Assembly (NCBI RefSeq): GCF_018736145.1 | Contig: NZ_CP059997.1 | Span: forward strand, 3,967,501 to 4,031,500 | Length of the DNA: 64,000 nucleotides | DNA from: Amycolatopsis sp. CA-230715 | GTDB lineage: Bacteria; Actinomycetota; Actinomycetes; Mycobacteriales; Pseudonocardiaceae | Direction of reading: 5' to 3' | In this document: positions 24,308 through 32,716 of the stretch, piece by piece | Layout: the number at the start of each line of letters is the position of its first letter | Numbering within the stretch: the first letter of the stretch is position 1 | Notes under the pieces: model-generated | Told to the model about the DNA's origin: nothing | What the model saw: only the letters and a program-made list of their open reading frames with translations | The model's database searches: none | Made by a program: the position numbers and the translations under genes

Positions 24308-25065
24308 CGACCATTCTCGTGCCATACCACCAGGACGAACGGCTGCCGGACACGGACATCCCGGTGCCCGCCCCCACCACGACCGTCGATCCCGTGTTGC
24401 CCGACGGCGACGTCTGGGCCCGCATGGTGGCCCTGTTCGGCACCGTGGCCGACGCGGTGGCCGCCCCGATCCGGGCGGGCGCGGTCCCCGCGGTCGTCTC
24501 GGGCGACTGCCTCGCCGCGCTCGGCACGCTCACCGGTGTGCAGCGCGCGGGCCTCAACCCGTCGTTGGTGTGGTTCGACGCGCACGGCGACGTGCACACC
24601 CAGCAATCCTCGACCTCGGGGTACCTCGGCGGCATGGTGGTGCGCCTCGCGCTGGGCGCGCACCGCGATCAGCTTGCGGACCCCTTGGGCCTGCGCCCGC
24701 TCGCCGAGCGCCAGGCCGCACTGGTCGACGTCCGCGATCTCGACCCTGCCGAGGTCGAGTTCCTCGCCACCAGCGAACTCCGCCGCCACGACATCGAGGC
24801 GCTCGATACCGCCGAGCTGCCCGAGGGCCCGCTCGTCCTGCACATCGACGTCGACGTGATCGACAACGACGAACTGCCCAACACGCGCGTCCCCGCGGCG
24901 AACGGCCCTTCCCGGCGCGCCGTCCTCGACGCCGCCCGGCGGGTGGTGGAGACCGGCCGCGTCGTCGCCGTGGACATCGCCTGCCCCTGGCACCCGGCGC
25001 GCGACGACACCGAAGCCCGCTCCCGCGCGGACCTCGTTGCCGAGCTCATTTCGCTCGCGGGGTGA
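24304..25065 (+). CDS. Arginase/ureohydrolase-fold protein with altered first metal motif
   Basis: This 253-residue protein has the arginase-family metal motifs FDAHGDVH (Asp92, His94, Asp96) and HIDVDVID (Asp182, Asp184). The first motif reads SGDCLAALG where most members have GGDHS, so Cys69 replaces the usual metal-binding His. Arginase, agmatinase and formiminoglutamase are possible relatives; substrate is unknown. The GTG at 24304 overlaps the upstream stop (GTGA), and the 3' end overlaps the convergent regulator gene by 20 bases. Confidence 0.85.
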   Translation: MTTILVPYHQDERLPDTDIPVPAPTTTVDPVLPDGDVWARMVALFGTVADAVAAPIRAGAVPAVVSGDCLAALGTLTGVQRAGLNPSLVWFDAHGDVHTQQSSTSGYLGGMVVRLALGAHRDQLADPLGLRPLAERQAALVDVRDLDPAEVEFLATSELRRHDIEALDTAELPEGPLVLHIDVDVIDNDELPNTRVPAANGPSRRAVLDAARRVVETGRVVAVDIACPWHPARDDTEARSRADLVAELISLAG

Positions 25066-25711
25066 CCAGGCCGGATTCGTAGGCCAGCACCACGAGCTGC
25101 GCGCGGTCCCGCGCGCCGATCTTGGTCATGATCCGGCTGACGTGGGTGCGCGCGGTCGCGGTCGAGATGACGAGGTGCGCGGCGATTTCGTCGTTGGACA
25201 GGCCACCGGCGACGAGGCCGAGCACCTCGCGTTCGCGGTCGGTGATCTGCTGGACGGCGGAGGTGTCGATGCGCCGGTTTTCCGGGCGCCCCACGAACTC
25301 CGAGATCAGCCTCCGCGTCACCGTCGGTGCGAGCAGTGCTTCGCCGGAGGCGACCACGTGCAGCGCGCGCAGCAGTTCGACGGGTTCGATGTCCTTCAGC
25401 AGGAACCCGCTCGCACCGGCCCGCAATGCTTCGTACACGTACTCGTCGACGTCGAAAGTGGTCAGTACCAAGACTTTCACGGTTTCCAGGTCGCGGTTCG
25501 CGGTGATCCGCCTCGTCGCTTCGAGCCCGTCCACGCCCGGCATGCGGATGTCCATCACGACGACGTCCGGCTTGTGCTCGGTCGCCAGCGCGACCGCTTC
25601 CGCCCCGTCGCTCGCTTCGCCGACCACCTCGAAGCCGTCCTCGGTTTCCAGCAGTACGCGGAATCCGCCGCGCACGAGCGCCTGGTCGTCCGCGAGCACA
25701 ACCCGGATCAC
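25046..25711 (-). CDS. NarL/FixJ-family response regulator
   Basis: This 221-residue regulator has a receiver domain (IRVVLADDQALVRGGFR, phosphoacceptor Asp in VVVMDIRMPGVDGLEA, LTTFDVDEYVYEAL, FLLKDIEPVELL) and a C-terminal LuxR-type helix-turn-helix (LTDREREVL-like: ITDREREVLGLVAGGLSNDE, then TARTHVSRIMTKIGARDRAQ). The GTG at 25711 follows GGGGGGAG and overlaps the stop of the phosphodiesterase gene. It is the last gene of a coupled four-gene operon, whose first gene encodes its probable kinase. Confidence 0.93.
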   Translation of the reverse strand: MIRVVLADDQALVRGGFRVLLETEDGFEVVGEASDGAEAVALATEHKPDVVVMDIRMPGVDGLEATRRITANRDLETVKVLVLTTFDVDEYVYEALRAGASGFLLKDIEPVELLRALHVVASGEALLAPTVTRRLISEFVGRPENRRIDTSAVQQITDREREVLGLVAGGLSNDEIAAHLVISTATARTHVSRIMTKIGARDRAQLVVLAYESGLVTPRAK

Positions 25712-26403
25712 GGGTGCTCCCCCCTCAGTTCGACCGCGTGCCGCGGCCGGTTCGTGATCAGCACGTCCACCCTCGCGTCGTCGAGGAAGCGCCGCAGGCT
25801 CGCGTCGTCGTCGACGGTCCACACCATCGCGAACCGGCCCGCGCGGGCGCACTGCGCGAGCACCCCGGCGCGCGCGATGCGCTGGTGCACCGCGACTCCG
25901 TCGGCACCGCACGCTTTCAGGCGGCGCGCGGGGAAAAGCTCGGTGAGCCGCACGCGCGCGCGGTGCCACCACGGCGATCCGTCGAGGTCCCGCCCGAGCG
26001 ACAGTGCCGTCCGCACCTCGGGGAAATCCCTGCTGACGCGGGCGATCGAGACGTCTTCGAGCGAGGTCACCACGAACCGGTCGCCGAGCATTTCCTTCGC
26101 CAGCTCGACGATCTCGTGCTCGTCACCGATCTCCTTGAGGTCGAGGTGCGCGATCGCGTGCCCGGCGAGCAGGCCGAACACCTCGCGCAGCAACGGCGGT
26201 TCGTAGCCGACGCGCTCGCACAGCCCGGCGTAGGTCAGCTCGCCGAAGTCGTCGTGGTAGACCACGAACCTGCCGTCCGCGGTGCGGCGGATGTCCAGCT
26301 CGACGTACTCGGCGCCGGTCTCGACCGAACTCTTGTACGCCTCGGCCGTCGCGGCCGGGTACTCCTCGGAACCGCCGCGGTGCGCGGAAATCGCGGGTCT
26401 CAC
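25708..26403 (-). CDS. Glycerophosphodiester phosphodiesterase family protein
   Basis: This 231-residue TIM-barrel enzyme would hydrolyse glycerophosphodiesters to glycerol-3-phosphate and an alcohol. Key residues are in ISAHRGGSEEYPA (catalytic His and Arg), YVELDIRRTADGRFVVYHDD (metal Glu and Asp, second catalytic His), HLDLKE (metal Glu) and the terminal VDVLITNRPRHAVEL. No signal peptide is seen, so it acts in the cytoplasm. The GTG at 26403 has GAGGAGG five bases upstream and overlaps the stop of the CorA-like gene. Confidence 0.92.
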   Translation of the reverse strand: MRPAISAHRGGSEEYPAATAEAYKSSVETGAEYVELDIRRTADGRFVVYHDDFGELTYAGLCERVGYEPPLLREVFGLLAGHAIAHLDLKEIGDEHEIVELAKEMLGDRFVVTSLEDVSIARVSRDFPEVRTALSLGRDLDGSPWWHRARVRLTELFPARRLKACGADGVAVHQRIARAGVLAQCARAGRFAMVWTVDDDASLRRFLDDARVDVLITNRPRHAVELRGEHP

Positions 26404-27692
26404 CGCCGCCTCCTCGACCTGGTCAGCTGCGGCGACGACGCCCTGATCCGCCGTTGCAGCACCACGCCGACCACCGCGAGCGCGAGGAACGGCACCCACA
26501 CCACCAGGTACGCGAGCCAGTAGTGCCCGAAGTCGAAAATAGACCACTGCTCGCTGACCTCCTGACCGTTGAGCCCGAAGAACGCCAGCAGCAGCGCGGG
26601 CGGCAGCGCCATCAGCGAACCGGCACCGAACAGCCCGGACATCAGGCGCGCGCTCCGCTCCTGCTGCTCGCCCGCCGCTGCCTCCAATGTGGACAGTCGT
26701 GTTTCGATGACGGCCTGCAGGCGTTCGAGCATGCGCGAGGTGTTCGCGAGCCCGTGGTCGAGTCCCACCGCGTCGCGAAGCGAGGACTGGAAGCCCTCCA
26801 CCACGAACTCGGGGATCAGCACGCTGTCGATGTAGGCCTCCACCCCGAAGCTCAGGTCGAGCTGCATTTCGTTCAGCTCCGAGGACAGCCGCGACACCAG
26901 CGTCCGAGCGTCCTCTGTGGACTCCAGCATGGCATCGGAGTTCGTGGTGAGCGAGGCGAACGCGGCACGCCGCACGCGTTGCACCACTTCGAGCGCGGCC
27001 ACCAGCACGAGCACACCGACGACGTAGGTGTTTTCCAGCTCGTCGCCCCAGGTCTCCACCTCCGCGCCCCAGCCGGCGGCGACCGACACGCCGCGCCCGT
27101 GCGCGAGGACGGTCTGGCCGGGGTTGTTCAGCCCGCCGGGGATCCGGATCCCGCTGGCGATCTGGCGGGTGCCGCGGTAGATGACCTGCGCCGCGGCCGG
27201 GGAAAGGCGGTCGGGATGGGAGATCTGGTCGGCGTAGAGCTGGTCGAGCAGCGCGCCGCCGGGGAACACCATCTGGTGCACGTCGCGGCCGAACTCCAGC
27301 GCGCAGTCGGCGTCGACCTGCGCCGACGCCCAGTCGAGCAGCGGTGTCCCGTCGACGGTCATTTCCCCGCGCCGGAAGCACGTCGCCGCGAGCATGCGCG
27401 CGACGAACTCGGTGGTCGCTTCCGGCACCATCTCGACGTCCAGCATGAGCGTGAGATCACCGCGCGGGGTCACCGTGAGGATCGCGCGCACGCTCGTCAG
27501 CCCGAGCGGTTCGGCACCCGCGAGATCGCCTACCGGGTAGTCGAACACCACCCGCGGCAACAGCGACTCGGACGCTTCGAGGTGCGCGGTGAACCGGCCG
27601 TAGTCGTACAGCGACGACAACGGGCTGGTGTCCGGCAACGAGGCCCTGGTCGTCAGCCCGTACACGAGCACGATCCTGGTACCGGCGTGCAC
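26400..27692 (-). CDS. CorA-like membrane protein with long coiled coil, GMN-type motif changed
   Basis: This 430-residue protein has a soluble alpha/beta N-terminal domain (about 1-200), extended helices (about 260-340), and two C-terminal membrane helices separated by a short loop. The layout is that of CorA-type divalent cation channels. The first C-terminal helix ends LLLAFFGLNGQEVS, where CorA has YGMN; here the tripeptide is GLN. The C-terminus is Arg-rich (TRSRRRR), like CorA's basic tail. It may be a diverged channel or a membrane sensor. The start is a GTG sharing one base with the kinase stop. Confidence 0.72.
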   Translation of the reverse strand: MHAGTRIVLVYGLTTRASLPDTSPLSSLYDYGRFTAHLEASESLLPRVVFDYPVGDLAGAEPLGLTSVRAILTVTPRGDLTLMLDVEMVPEATTEFVARMLAATCFRRGEMTVDGTPLLDWASAQVDADCALEFGRDVHQMVFPGGALLDQLYADQISHPDRLSPAAAQVIYRGTRQIASGIRIPGGLNNPGQTVLAHGRGVSVAAGWGAEVETWGDELENTYVVGVLVLVAALEVVQRVRRAAFASLTTNSDAMLESTEDARTLVSRLSSELNEMQLDLSFGVEAYIDSVLIPEFVVEGFQSSLRDAVGLDHGLANTSRMLERLQAVIETRLSTLEAAAGEQQERSARLMSGLFGAGSLMALPPALLLAFFGLNGQEVSEQWSIFDFGHYWLAYLVVWVPFLALAVVGVVLQRRIRASSPQLTRSRRRR

Positions 27693-28816
27693 TACTCGCC
27701 CCCTTCCACCGGCAGCAGGGCCCTGACCTCGAACCCGTCCACCACGGCCGCGGCCCGCACCTGCCCGCCGAGCGCTTCCGCGCGCTCGCGCATCCCGCGC
27801 AGCCCGTTCCCGGTCTTCGGTTCGCGCGCGCCCATCCCGTCATCGTGCACCACGAGCTCCAGCATGCCGTCCGCCCGCGCGAAGCGGACGTCGACCACCT
27901 TGGGCTGGTTCGCGTGGCGCACCACGTTGGTCAGCGACTCCTGCAGGATGCGGTACGCGGCGGCGTCCGTCGGCGCGGGCAGGTCGCCCGGCGAACCGTG
28001 CACCCGGACACCGAGGCCGGTGGCGCGCGTGTGGTCGAGCAGTTCCGACATCTGCCGCAGGCTCGGCGCCGGTGCGTGCGCTTCGGCGCCGCGGAGCACG
28101 GCGAGCGTGGCGCGCAGGTCGACGAGCGCGGCGGCGCTCGCTTCCTTGATCGTCTTCAACGCCTCTTTCGCCTGCTCGGGGCGCCGGTCGGCGACGTGCG
28201 CGCCGACCCCGGCCTGCACGTTGATCATGGCGAGGCTGTGCGCGACGACGTCGTGCACCTCGCGCGCGATGCGCAGGCGCTCCTGCTCGGCGAGCCGGTG
28301 CTGGTGCTCGGCGGCGCGCTCCCGGGTCGCGCGGATCGCGCTGATCCGGGTCCGCACCGCGGTCGCGATACCGATCACGGCGGCCATCAGCGTGGGGAAG
28401 ATCGCGGCGGCCGCGTTCAGTTCGAGGCCGCCGCGGACGAACTGCGCGACGAACCCGGCGACCAGCAGTCCACCGCCCGCGAGCCCCGCGACGAGCGGGC
28501 CGCGGTTCTTCGTCAGCAGGAACAACGCGATGGCGGCCAGCAGCAGGACCGGACCTCCGGGGTAACCCGGCCAGAAGTACGTCCAGCCGAGCACGCCGGA
28601 GACCAAGAACGCGGTGAGCGGGAAGCGGCGGTTGAGCAGGATCGGCAGCCCGGCGCAGACGAGCCAGGCGTACCCGAGCACGTCGAGCGGCCTGCTGACG
28701 TGCCACTGCCAGTGCCCGAGCACGGTCGTGATCCCGACGACGAACACCGTCGGGATCACGGTGAGCAGCACGTCGCCCACGGTGGGGATCCGCCTGCCCT
28801 CGGAATCGCGGAACAC
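27692..28816 (-). CDS. Sensor histidine kinase (HisKA_3, NarX/DesK type)
   Basis: This 374-residue kinase has about five to six N-terminal membrane helices (residues 15-160) with no large external loop. The dimerisation/phosphoacceptor motif is ERLRIAREVHDVVAHSLAMI, and a HATPase domain follows (LTNVVRHANQPK, HDDGMGAREP, GNGLRGMRERAEALGG). It is the usual partner class for NarL-type regulators, and one is encoded at the end of the same operon. Between them lie the CorA-like and phosphodiesterase genes, all overlapping. A membrane-embedded or lipid signal is likely. Confidence 0.92.
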   Translation of the reverse strand: MFRDSEGRRIPTVGDVLLTVIPTVFVVGITTVLGHWQWHVSRPLDVLGYAWLVCAGLPILLNRRFPLTAFLVSGVLGWTYFWPGYPGGPVLLLAAIALFLLTKNRGPLVAGLAGGGLLVAGFVAQFVRGGLELNAAAAIFPTLMAAVIGIATAVRTRISAIRATRERAAEHQHRLAEQERLRIAREVHDVVAHSLAMINVQAGVGAHVADRRPEQAKEALKTIKEASAAALVDLRATLAVLRGAEAHAPAPSLRQMSELLDHTRATGLGVRVHGSPGDLPAPTDAAAYRILQESLTNVVRHANQPKVVDVRFARADGMLELVVHDDGMGAREPKTGNGLRGMRERAEALGGQVRAAAVVDGFEVRALLPVEGGE

Positions 28817-28873
28817 CTGGAAAAACTACTTCACCGGCGTGCTCGACGCGTCCGCTCGCAAGCGACGCTTTGG

Positions 28874-29743
28874 CTACGTCCTCCGAGGTACGGCGCGCAC
28901 GAGGGTCACCGCGAGTGCCGCGCCGCCGAGGAGCTGCACCACCGCGAAGATCAAGTGCGGCACCGAAACCTGGGCTCGGGTGCCGATCGTGACGAACAGG
29001 TCCCAGAACGCCCACGAGAACATCGCCGCGGCGGCCGTCCAGACGAGCACCGCCGCCGTCCACCCGCGTGCCAGCACCACGGCGACGACGGCGGCCAGCG
29101 CGAGTAGACCCCGCACCGCGTTCATCGCGGCCTGAGACAGCGACGCCGCGTCACCGCCCCAGAACCTGGCCCCGAGCGCCCAGGCCACGTGCACGACCCC
29201 GGTCCCAATCGCCACGACAGCACCCGCGCTCACGGGGACCCGCACGCCGTCGAGCAGGTGCCCCCAGCGTTCCTTCGCGTACAGCGTGAACGCGGTCAGC
29301 AGGGCGATCCCCTGCCAGGCGAACCCGCCGTAGACCACGGCCCACACCCAGCCCCGCAACGGCAGATCCGCGCCGGGCGCGGCGAGATCGGGGACGAAGA
29401 ACGGGATACCGAGCGCGATCGGCGCGAGGAACCCGGTGCCGACCCAGCTCGGGAAGAGCACCAGCGGCGCCGGGAGCCGCTTGCCCCACGAGTACGTGAA
29501 GGCGAACGCCAGCAGGATCGCGACGGCGTCCATCCCCGCGGTGAACGCGTTGCCGACGGTCATCACCGTGGAGTCCAAAAAGGACGCGTCGCGGAGTCCG
29601 ATGGTGCCGCCGGTGAGCCAGGAAACCTTGAGCACCAGGTAGGGCAGGGCGCCGAACAGCGTCGCGTAGCAGGCGACGATCCGGGCGGTGGCGATCGGCG
29701 CGCGGGTCGGCGATTGCGGGCGGAGGAGCGCTTCGGTGGTCAT
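28874..29743 (-). CDS. Polytopic membrane protein of unknown function
   Basis: This 289-residue protein has about eight hydrophobic segments spread over its whole length and short polar loops. I see no transport or enzyme motif. It ends 57 bases before the kinase start on the same strand and may be read through into that operon. Codon use is normal for the genome. Similar unannotated 7-8 helix proteins are frequent in actinomycetes; no function can be given. Confidence 0.8.
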   Translation of the reverse strand: MTTEALLRPQSPTRAPIATARIVACYATLFGALPYLVLKVSWLTGGTIGLRDASFLDSTVMTVGNAFTAGMDAVAILLAFAFTYSWGKRLPAPLVLFPSWVGTGFLAPIALGIPFFVPDLAAPGADLPLRGWVWAVVYGGFAWQGIALLTAFTLYAKERWGHLLDGVRVPVSAGAVVAIGTGVVHVAWALGARFWGGDAASLSQAAMNAVRGLLALAAVVAVVLARGWTAAVLVWTAAAAMFSWAFWDLFVTIGTRAQVSVPHLIFAVVQLLGGAALAVTLVRAVPRRT

Positions 29744-29806
29744 GCCCCTCAGCGTCGTCGCGTTCGGGCCGGGGCGGCTCCCGCCGCGGGCGGGACGCGC
29801 TCCCCC

Positions 29807-30670
29807 TCAGGAGGGAAAGACGGGCAGCTTCGCGCGCGTTTCGTCGTCGGCCGGGGTGTAGGTGGCCATGGTGATCTCGGAGCCCTTGCCGAAGTTCAGG
29901 TACGCGAAGTCGAACTTCATCAGGCCGACCTCGGGATCGAGGAAGCGCTTCGTCATCACGCGCGCCGAGGTGACGTCGTGCTGGTTCCAGAGCTGTTCGA
30001 AATGCTCCGACTCCGCGCGCAGCCGCTTGACCAGGTTCTTCCACGCTGGCTCCGCGACGTGCCCGGCCATCGCCGCGCGGAACCCGGCGACCGCGCGCGG
30101 CAGGTTCGTCTCCCAGTCCGGCAGCCTGCGGCGCCATTCGGGGTTCGTCACGCACTGCAGCAGCGTGTTGCGCTCTTCGAACGGGAGCGCGTCGATGTCG
30201 CCCATCAGCCAGTTGTAGGTGCGGTTGTAGGCGAGGATGTCGCACCGCGCGTTCTTGACCACCGCGGGGAACGGTTCGAGCTGGCGCAGCATGGCCTCCA
30301 CCGCGGGCGTGACGACGCTGCACTCCTTCTTCACCGCGGGCGCCGTCGCGCCGGCGAGCGTGAAGAGGTGGACCTTCTCGTACGGGTCGAGCCGCAGCGT
30401 GCGGCAGATCGCTTCGAGCACCTGCTCGGAGGCGTTGATGTCCCGGCCCTGTTCGAGCCAGGTGTACCAGGTGACCCCGACACCGGCGAGCTGCGCGACC
30501 TCCTCGCGGCGCAGGCCAGGCGTGCGGCGGCGCCCGGCAGGCGGCAGGCCGACCTGGTCCGGGGTGATGCGCTCGCGGCGGCTGCGCAGGAAGGCGGCCA
30601 GCTCGCGTCGGCGCACCTCGTCGCCTCCGTGCGCTTGCCGGGTGTCCGGTACCCGTACGGCGGTGGTCAT
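29807..30670 (-). CDS. HTH regulator with MmyB-like ligand-binding domain
   Basis: This 287-residue regulator has an N-terminal XRE-type HTH (RRTPGLRREEVAQLAGVGVTWYTWLEQGRD, about 47-76) and the C-terminal MmyB/PAS-like domain (AILAYN-type motif CDILAYNRTYNWLMGD, then NTLLQCVTNPEWRR and LWNQHDVTSARVMTKRF). This class often sits beside and represses or activates a divergent exporter or reductase gene. Here it faces a DHA2 drug exporter across 102 bases of repeat-rich DNA. Start ATG at 30670. Confidence 0.92.
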   Translation of the reverse strand: MTTAVRVPDTRQAHGGDEVRRRELAAFLRSRRERITPDQVGLPPAGRRRTPGLRREEVAQLAGVGVTWYTWLEQGRDINASEQVLEAICRTLRLDPYEKVHLFTLAGATAPAVKKECSVVTPAVEAMLRQLEPFPAVVKNARCDILAYNRTYNWLMGDIDALPFEERNTLLQCVTNPEWRRRLPDWETNLPRAVAGFRAAMAGHVAEPAWKNLVKRLRAESEHFEQLWNQHDVTSARVMTKRFLDPEVGLMKFDFAYLNFGKGSEITMATYTPADDETRAKLPVFPS

Positions 30671-30695
30671 GCAACCACTGTGACACACCCACGAA

Positions 30696-30745
30696 CCTGT
30701 TACCAGGTAGTCCCGATACCTGGATAAGCAGACTCCTGGTACCAG
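30696..30745. promoter_or_regulatory. Clustered inverted repeats, probable operator for the exporter and its regulator
   Basis: The gap contains CCAGGTA-N7-TACCTGG (30703-30723), a perfect 7-base inverted repeat. It also has two copies of CCTGGTA(A/C)CAG: one on the minus strand (30696-30707) and one on the plus strand (30735-30745, whose CTGGTACCAG is a perfect palindrome). They lie between the divergent MmyB-type regulator and DHA2 exporter genes. Confidence 0.65.
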
Positions 30746-30772
30746 TTTAACTTCGGCTGGATCGTAGTACCC

Positions 30773-32224
30773 ATGACTCAGTCCGTACTCGCGCCGCAGA
30801 CGACCCCGCAGACCACCGGGGCCCCCGCGGCGGCCGCTCCGGGACTGACCTCCGCCGGTCTGATCACCGTGCTGCTGGGGGCAGCCCTTCCCGTCATCGA
30901 CTTCTTCATCATCAACGTCGCGCTGCCGACGATCCATACCGACCTGAACGCCTCGACCGCGACGCTCGAACTCGTCGTCGCCGCGTACGGCATCGCGTAC
31001 GCGCTGCTGCTGGTGGTCGGCGGGCGGCTCGGCGACGCGTTCGGACGGCGCAAGCTGTTCATGCTCGGCCTCGGCGCGTTCACGCTCACCTCGCTGGCCT
31101 GCGGGATCGCCCCGACCGCCGAAACGCTCGTGATCGCGCGCGCCGCTCAAGGCGCGTCGGCGGCGCTGATGCTGCCGCAGGTGCTCTCCACCATCCAGGC
31201 GACGACCTCCGGCGAGCGCCGGTCACGGGCGCTCGGCCTCTACGGCGCCACCGGCGGCGTCTCCACCGTCGTCGGCCAGCTCCTCGGCGGCGCGCTCGTC
31301 GCGGCGAACATCGCGGGCACGTCGTGGCGGCCGATCTTCCTGGTCAACGTGCCGATCGGGATCATCGGGCTGGTACTCGCCCGGCGCCACGTGCCCGAGA
31401 CGCGCTCGGTGAACCCGATGGGCGTCGACCGCTGGGGCACCGTGCTGCTCGGGGTTTCCCTGCTGACGCTGCTGGTGCCGATGATGGAGGGCCGCGCGCT
31501 CGGCTGGCCCGTCTGGTGCTGGGTGCTGCTGGGGATCTTCCCGTTCGCGATGGCCGCGTTCGTCCGCGTCGAGCGGAACCTCGAACGGGCGGGCGGCGTG
31601 CCGCTGCTGCCGCCGTCGGTGATGCGGATGCCCAGCATGCGGCGCGGTCTCGCGCTCGCGGCGCCGTTCTTCACCGGCTTCGGTGGCTTCATGTTCGTCT
31701 ACGCGATGACGTTGCAGGACGGCCTGCGCCTCGGGCCGCTCGGATCCGGGCTCGCGCTGACGCCGATGGCGATCGGGTTCTTCTCGATCTCGCTGATGAG
31801 CAGCAGGCTGGTGGCCCGGTTCGGGCAGCGCGTCGTGCTCGTCGGCGCGGTCGTCCAGCTCCTCGGCATCGTGGTGCTCGCCGGGACCTCGCTGCTCGCG
31901 TGGCCCGACCTGACCCCGCTCGAACTCGCGCCCGGCATGCTGCTGCTCGGCATCGGGCAGGGGCTGGCGATGACGACGCTGTTCCGGATCGTGCTCTCGC
32001 GCGTGCCGTCGGACCGCGCCGGTGTCGGCAGCGGCGTGCTCACCACCACGCAGCAGACGTTCCTCGCGCTCGGCGTCGCCACGCTCGGCAGCCTCTTCGC
32101 CTCGCTCAGCGCACCGGACTCGCTCGGCCTCCGCGACGCGTTCGTGCTCGTGCTCGCCGTGCAGGCGGTGCTGACCGTGATCGTGTCGGTGATGGCACCC
32201 CGGCTCCCGGATCCGCGCGACTGA
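30773..32224 (+). CDS. DHA2-family MFS drug exporter
   Basis: This 483-residue, 14-helix transporter has the DHA2 features LLGAALPVIDFFIINVALPTI in helix 1, the motif-A loop GGRLGDAFGRRKLFMLG, and motif C-like glycine-rich residues in helix 5 (LGLYGATGGVSTVVGQLLGG). It would expel drugs or an internal product in exchange for protons. Divergent from an MmyB-type regulator and followed at 28 bases by a SnoaL-like gene, it is probably the first gene of an inducible unit. Confidence 0.93.
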   Translation: MTQSVLAPQTTPQTTGAPAAAAPGLTSAGLITVLLGAALPVIDFFIINVALPTIHTDLNASTATLELVVAAYGIAYALLLVVGGRLGDAFGRRKLFMLGLGAFTLTSLACGIAPTAETLVIARAAQGASAALMLPQVLSTIQATTSGERRSRALGLYGATGGVSTVVGQLLGGALVAANIAGTSWRPIFLVNVPIGIIGLVLARRHVPETRSVNPMGVDRWGTVLLGVSLLTLLVPMMEGRALGWPVWCWVLLGIFPFAMAAFVRVERNLERAGGVPLLPPSVMRMPSMRRGLALAAPFFTGFGGFMFVYAMTLQDGLRLGPLGSGLALTPMAIGFFSISLMSSRLVARFGQRVVLVGAVVQLLGIVVLAGTSLLAWPDLTPLELAPGMLLLGIGQGLAMTTLFRIVLSRVPSDRAGVGSGVLTTTQQTFLALGVATLGSLFASLSAPDSLGLRDAFVLVLAVQAVLTVIVSVMAPRLPDPRD

Positions 32225-32252
32225 TTTTTTGTTGGGATTGAAAGGAGTTCTC

Positions 32253-32657
32253 ATGAACCTCGTACTCCACCCCGTACTCCCCGACGCGAACCTGATGGTG
32301 GGCAGGCGGTTCCACGCCGCACTGTCCAAAGGCGACTGGGCCGCGATCCGCGACCTGCTCACCGACGACGCGACCTGGACCCTGCCTGGCGACAACCTCG
32401 TCTCCGGGCACGTCTCCGGCGCCGACGCCGTGGTGGAGCGGGCGCGGCTCATCGCGAGCTACGGAGTCCACTTCGCACTGCGGAACATCTTGGTGAGCAA
32501 GGAAAACGTGGCCCTTTCGCTGCACAACACGGCGGCACGCGGCGACCTGATCCTCGACGAGCACCTGGCGACGGTGTGCACGCTGCGGGACGGGCGGATC
32601 AGTGCGATCGAGACGTACCTCTCGGACGTCGACGGGATGAACGCCTTCTTCCAGTAG
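32253..32657 (+). CDS. SnoaL/NTF2-like protein
   Basis: This is a 134-residue cone-fold protein: FHAALSKGDWAAIRDLLTDDATWTLPGDN is the typical first helix and strand, followed by curved strands and the C-terminal LRDGRISAIETYLSDVDGMNAFF. Members are isomerases, hydrolases or plain ligand binders; no catalytic pair can be assigned. The ATG at 32253 follows GAAAGGAG. Its place directly after the exporter suggests co-transcription. Confidence 0.88.
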   Translation: MNLVLHPVLPDANLMVGRRFHAALSKGDWAAIRDLLTDDATWTLPGDNLVSGHVSGADAVVERARLIASYGVHFALRNILVSKENVALSLHNTAARGDLILDEHLATVCTLRDGRISAIETYLSDVDGMNAFFQ

Positions 32658-32716
32658 GAGTTAGGTGTCCGATAATCGCTGGCGTTCGCCGGGGCGCGGC
32701 GGGTGGAATGGCGATC

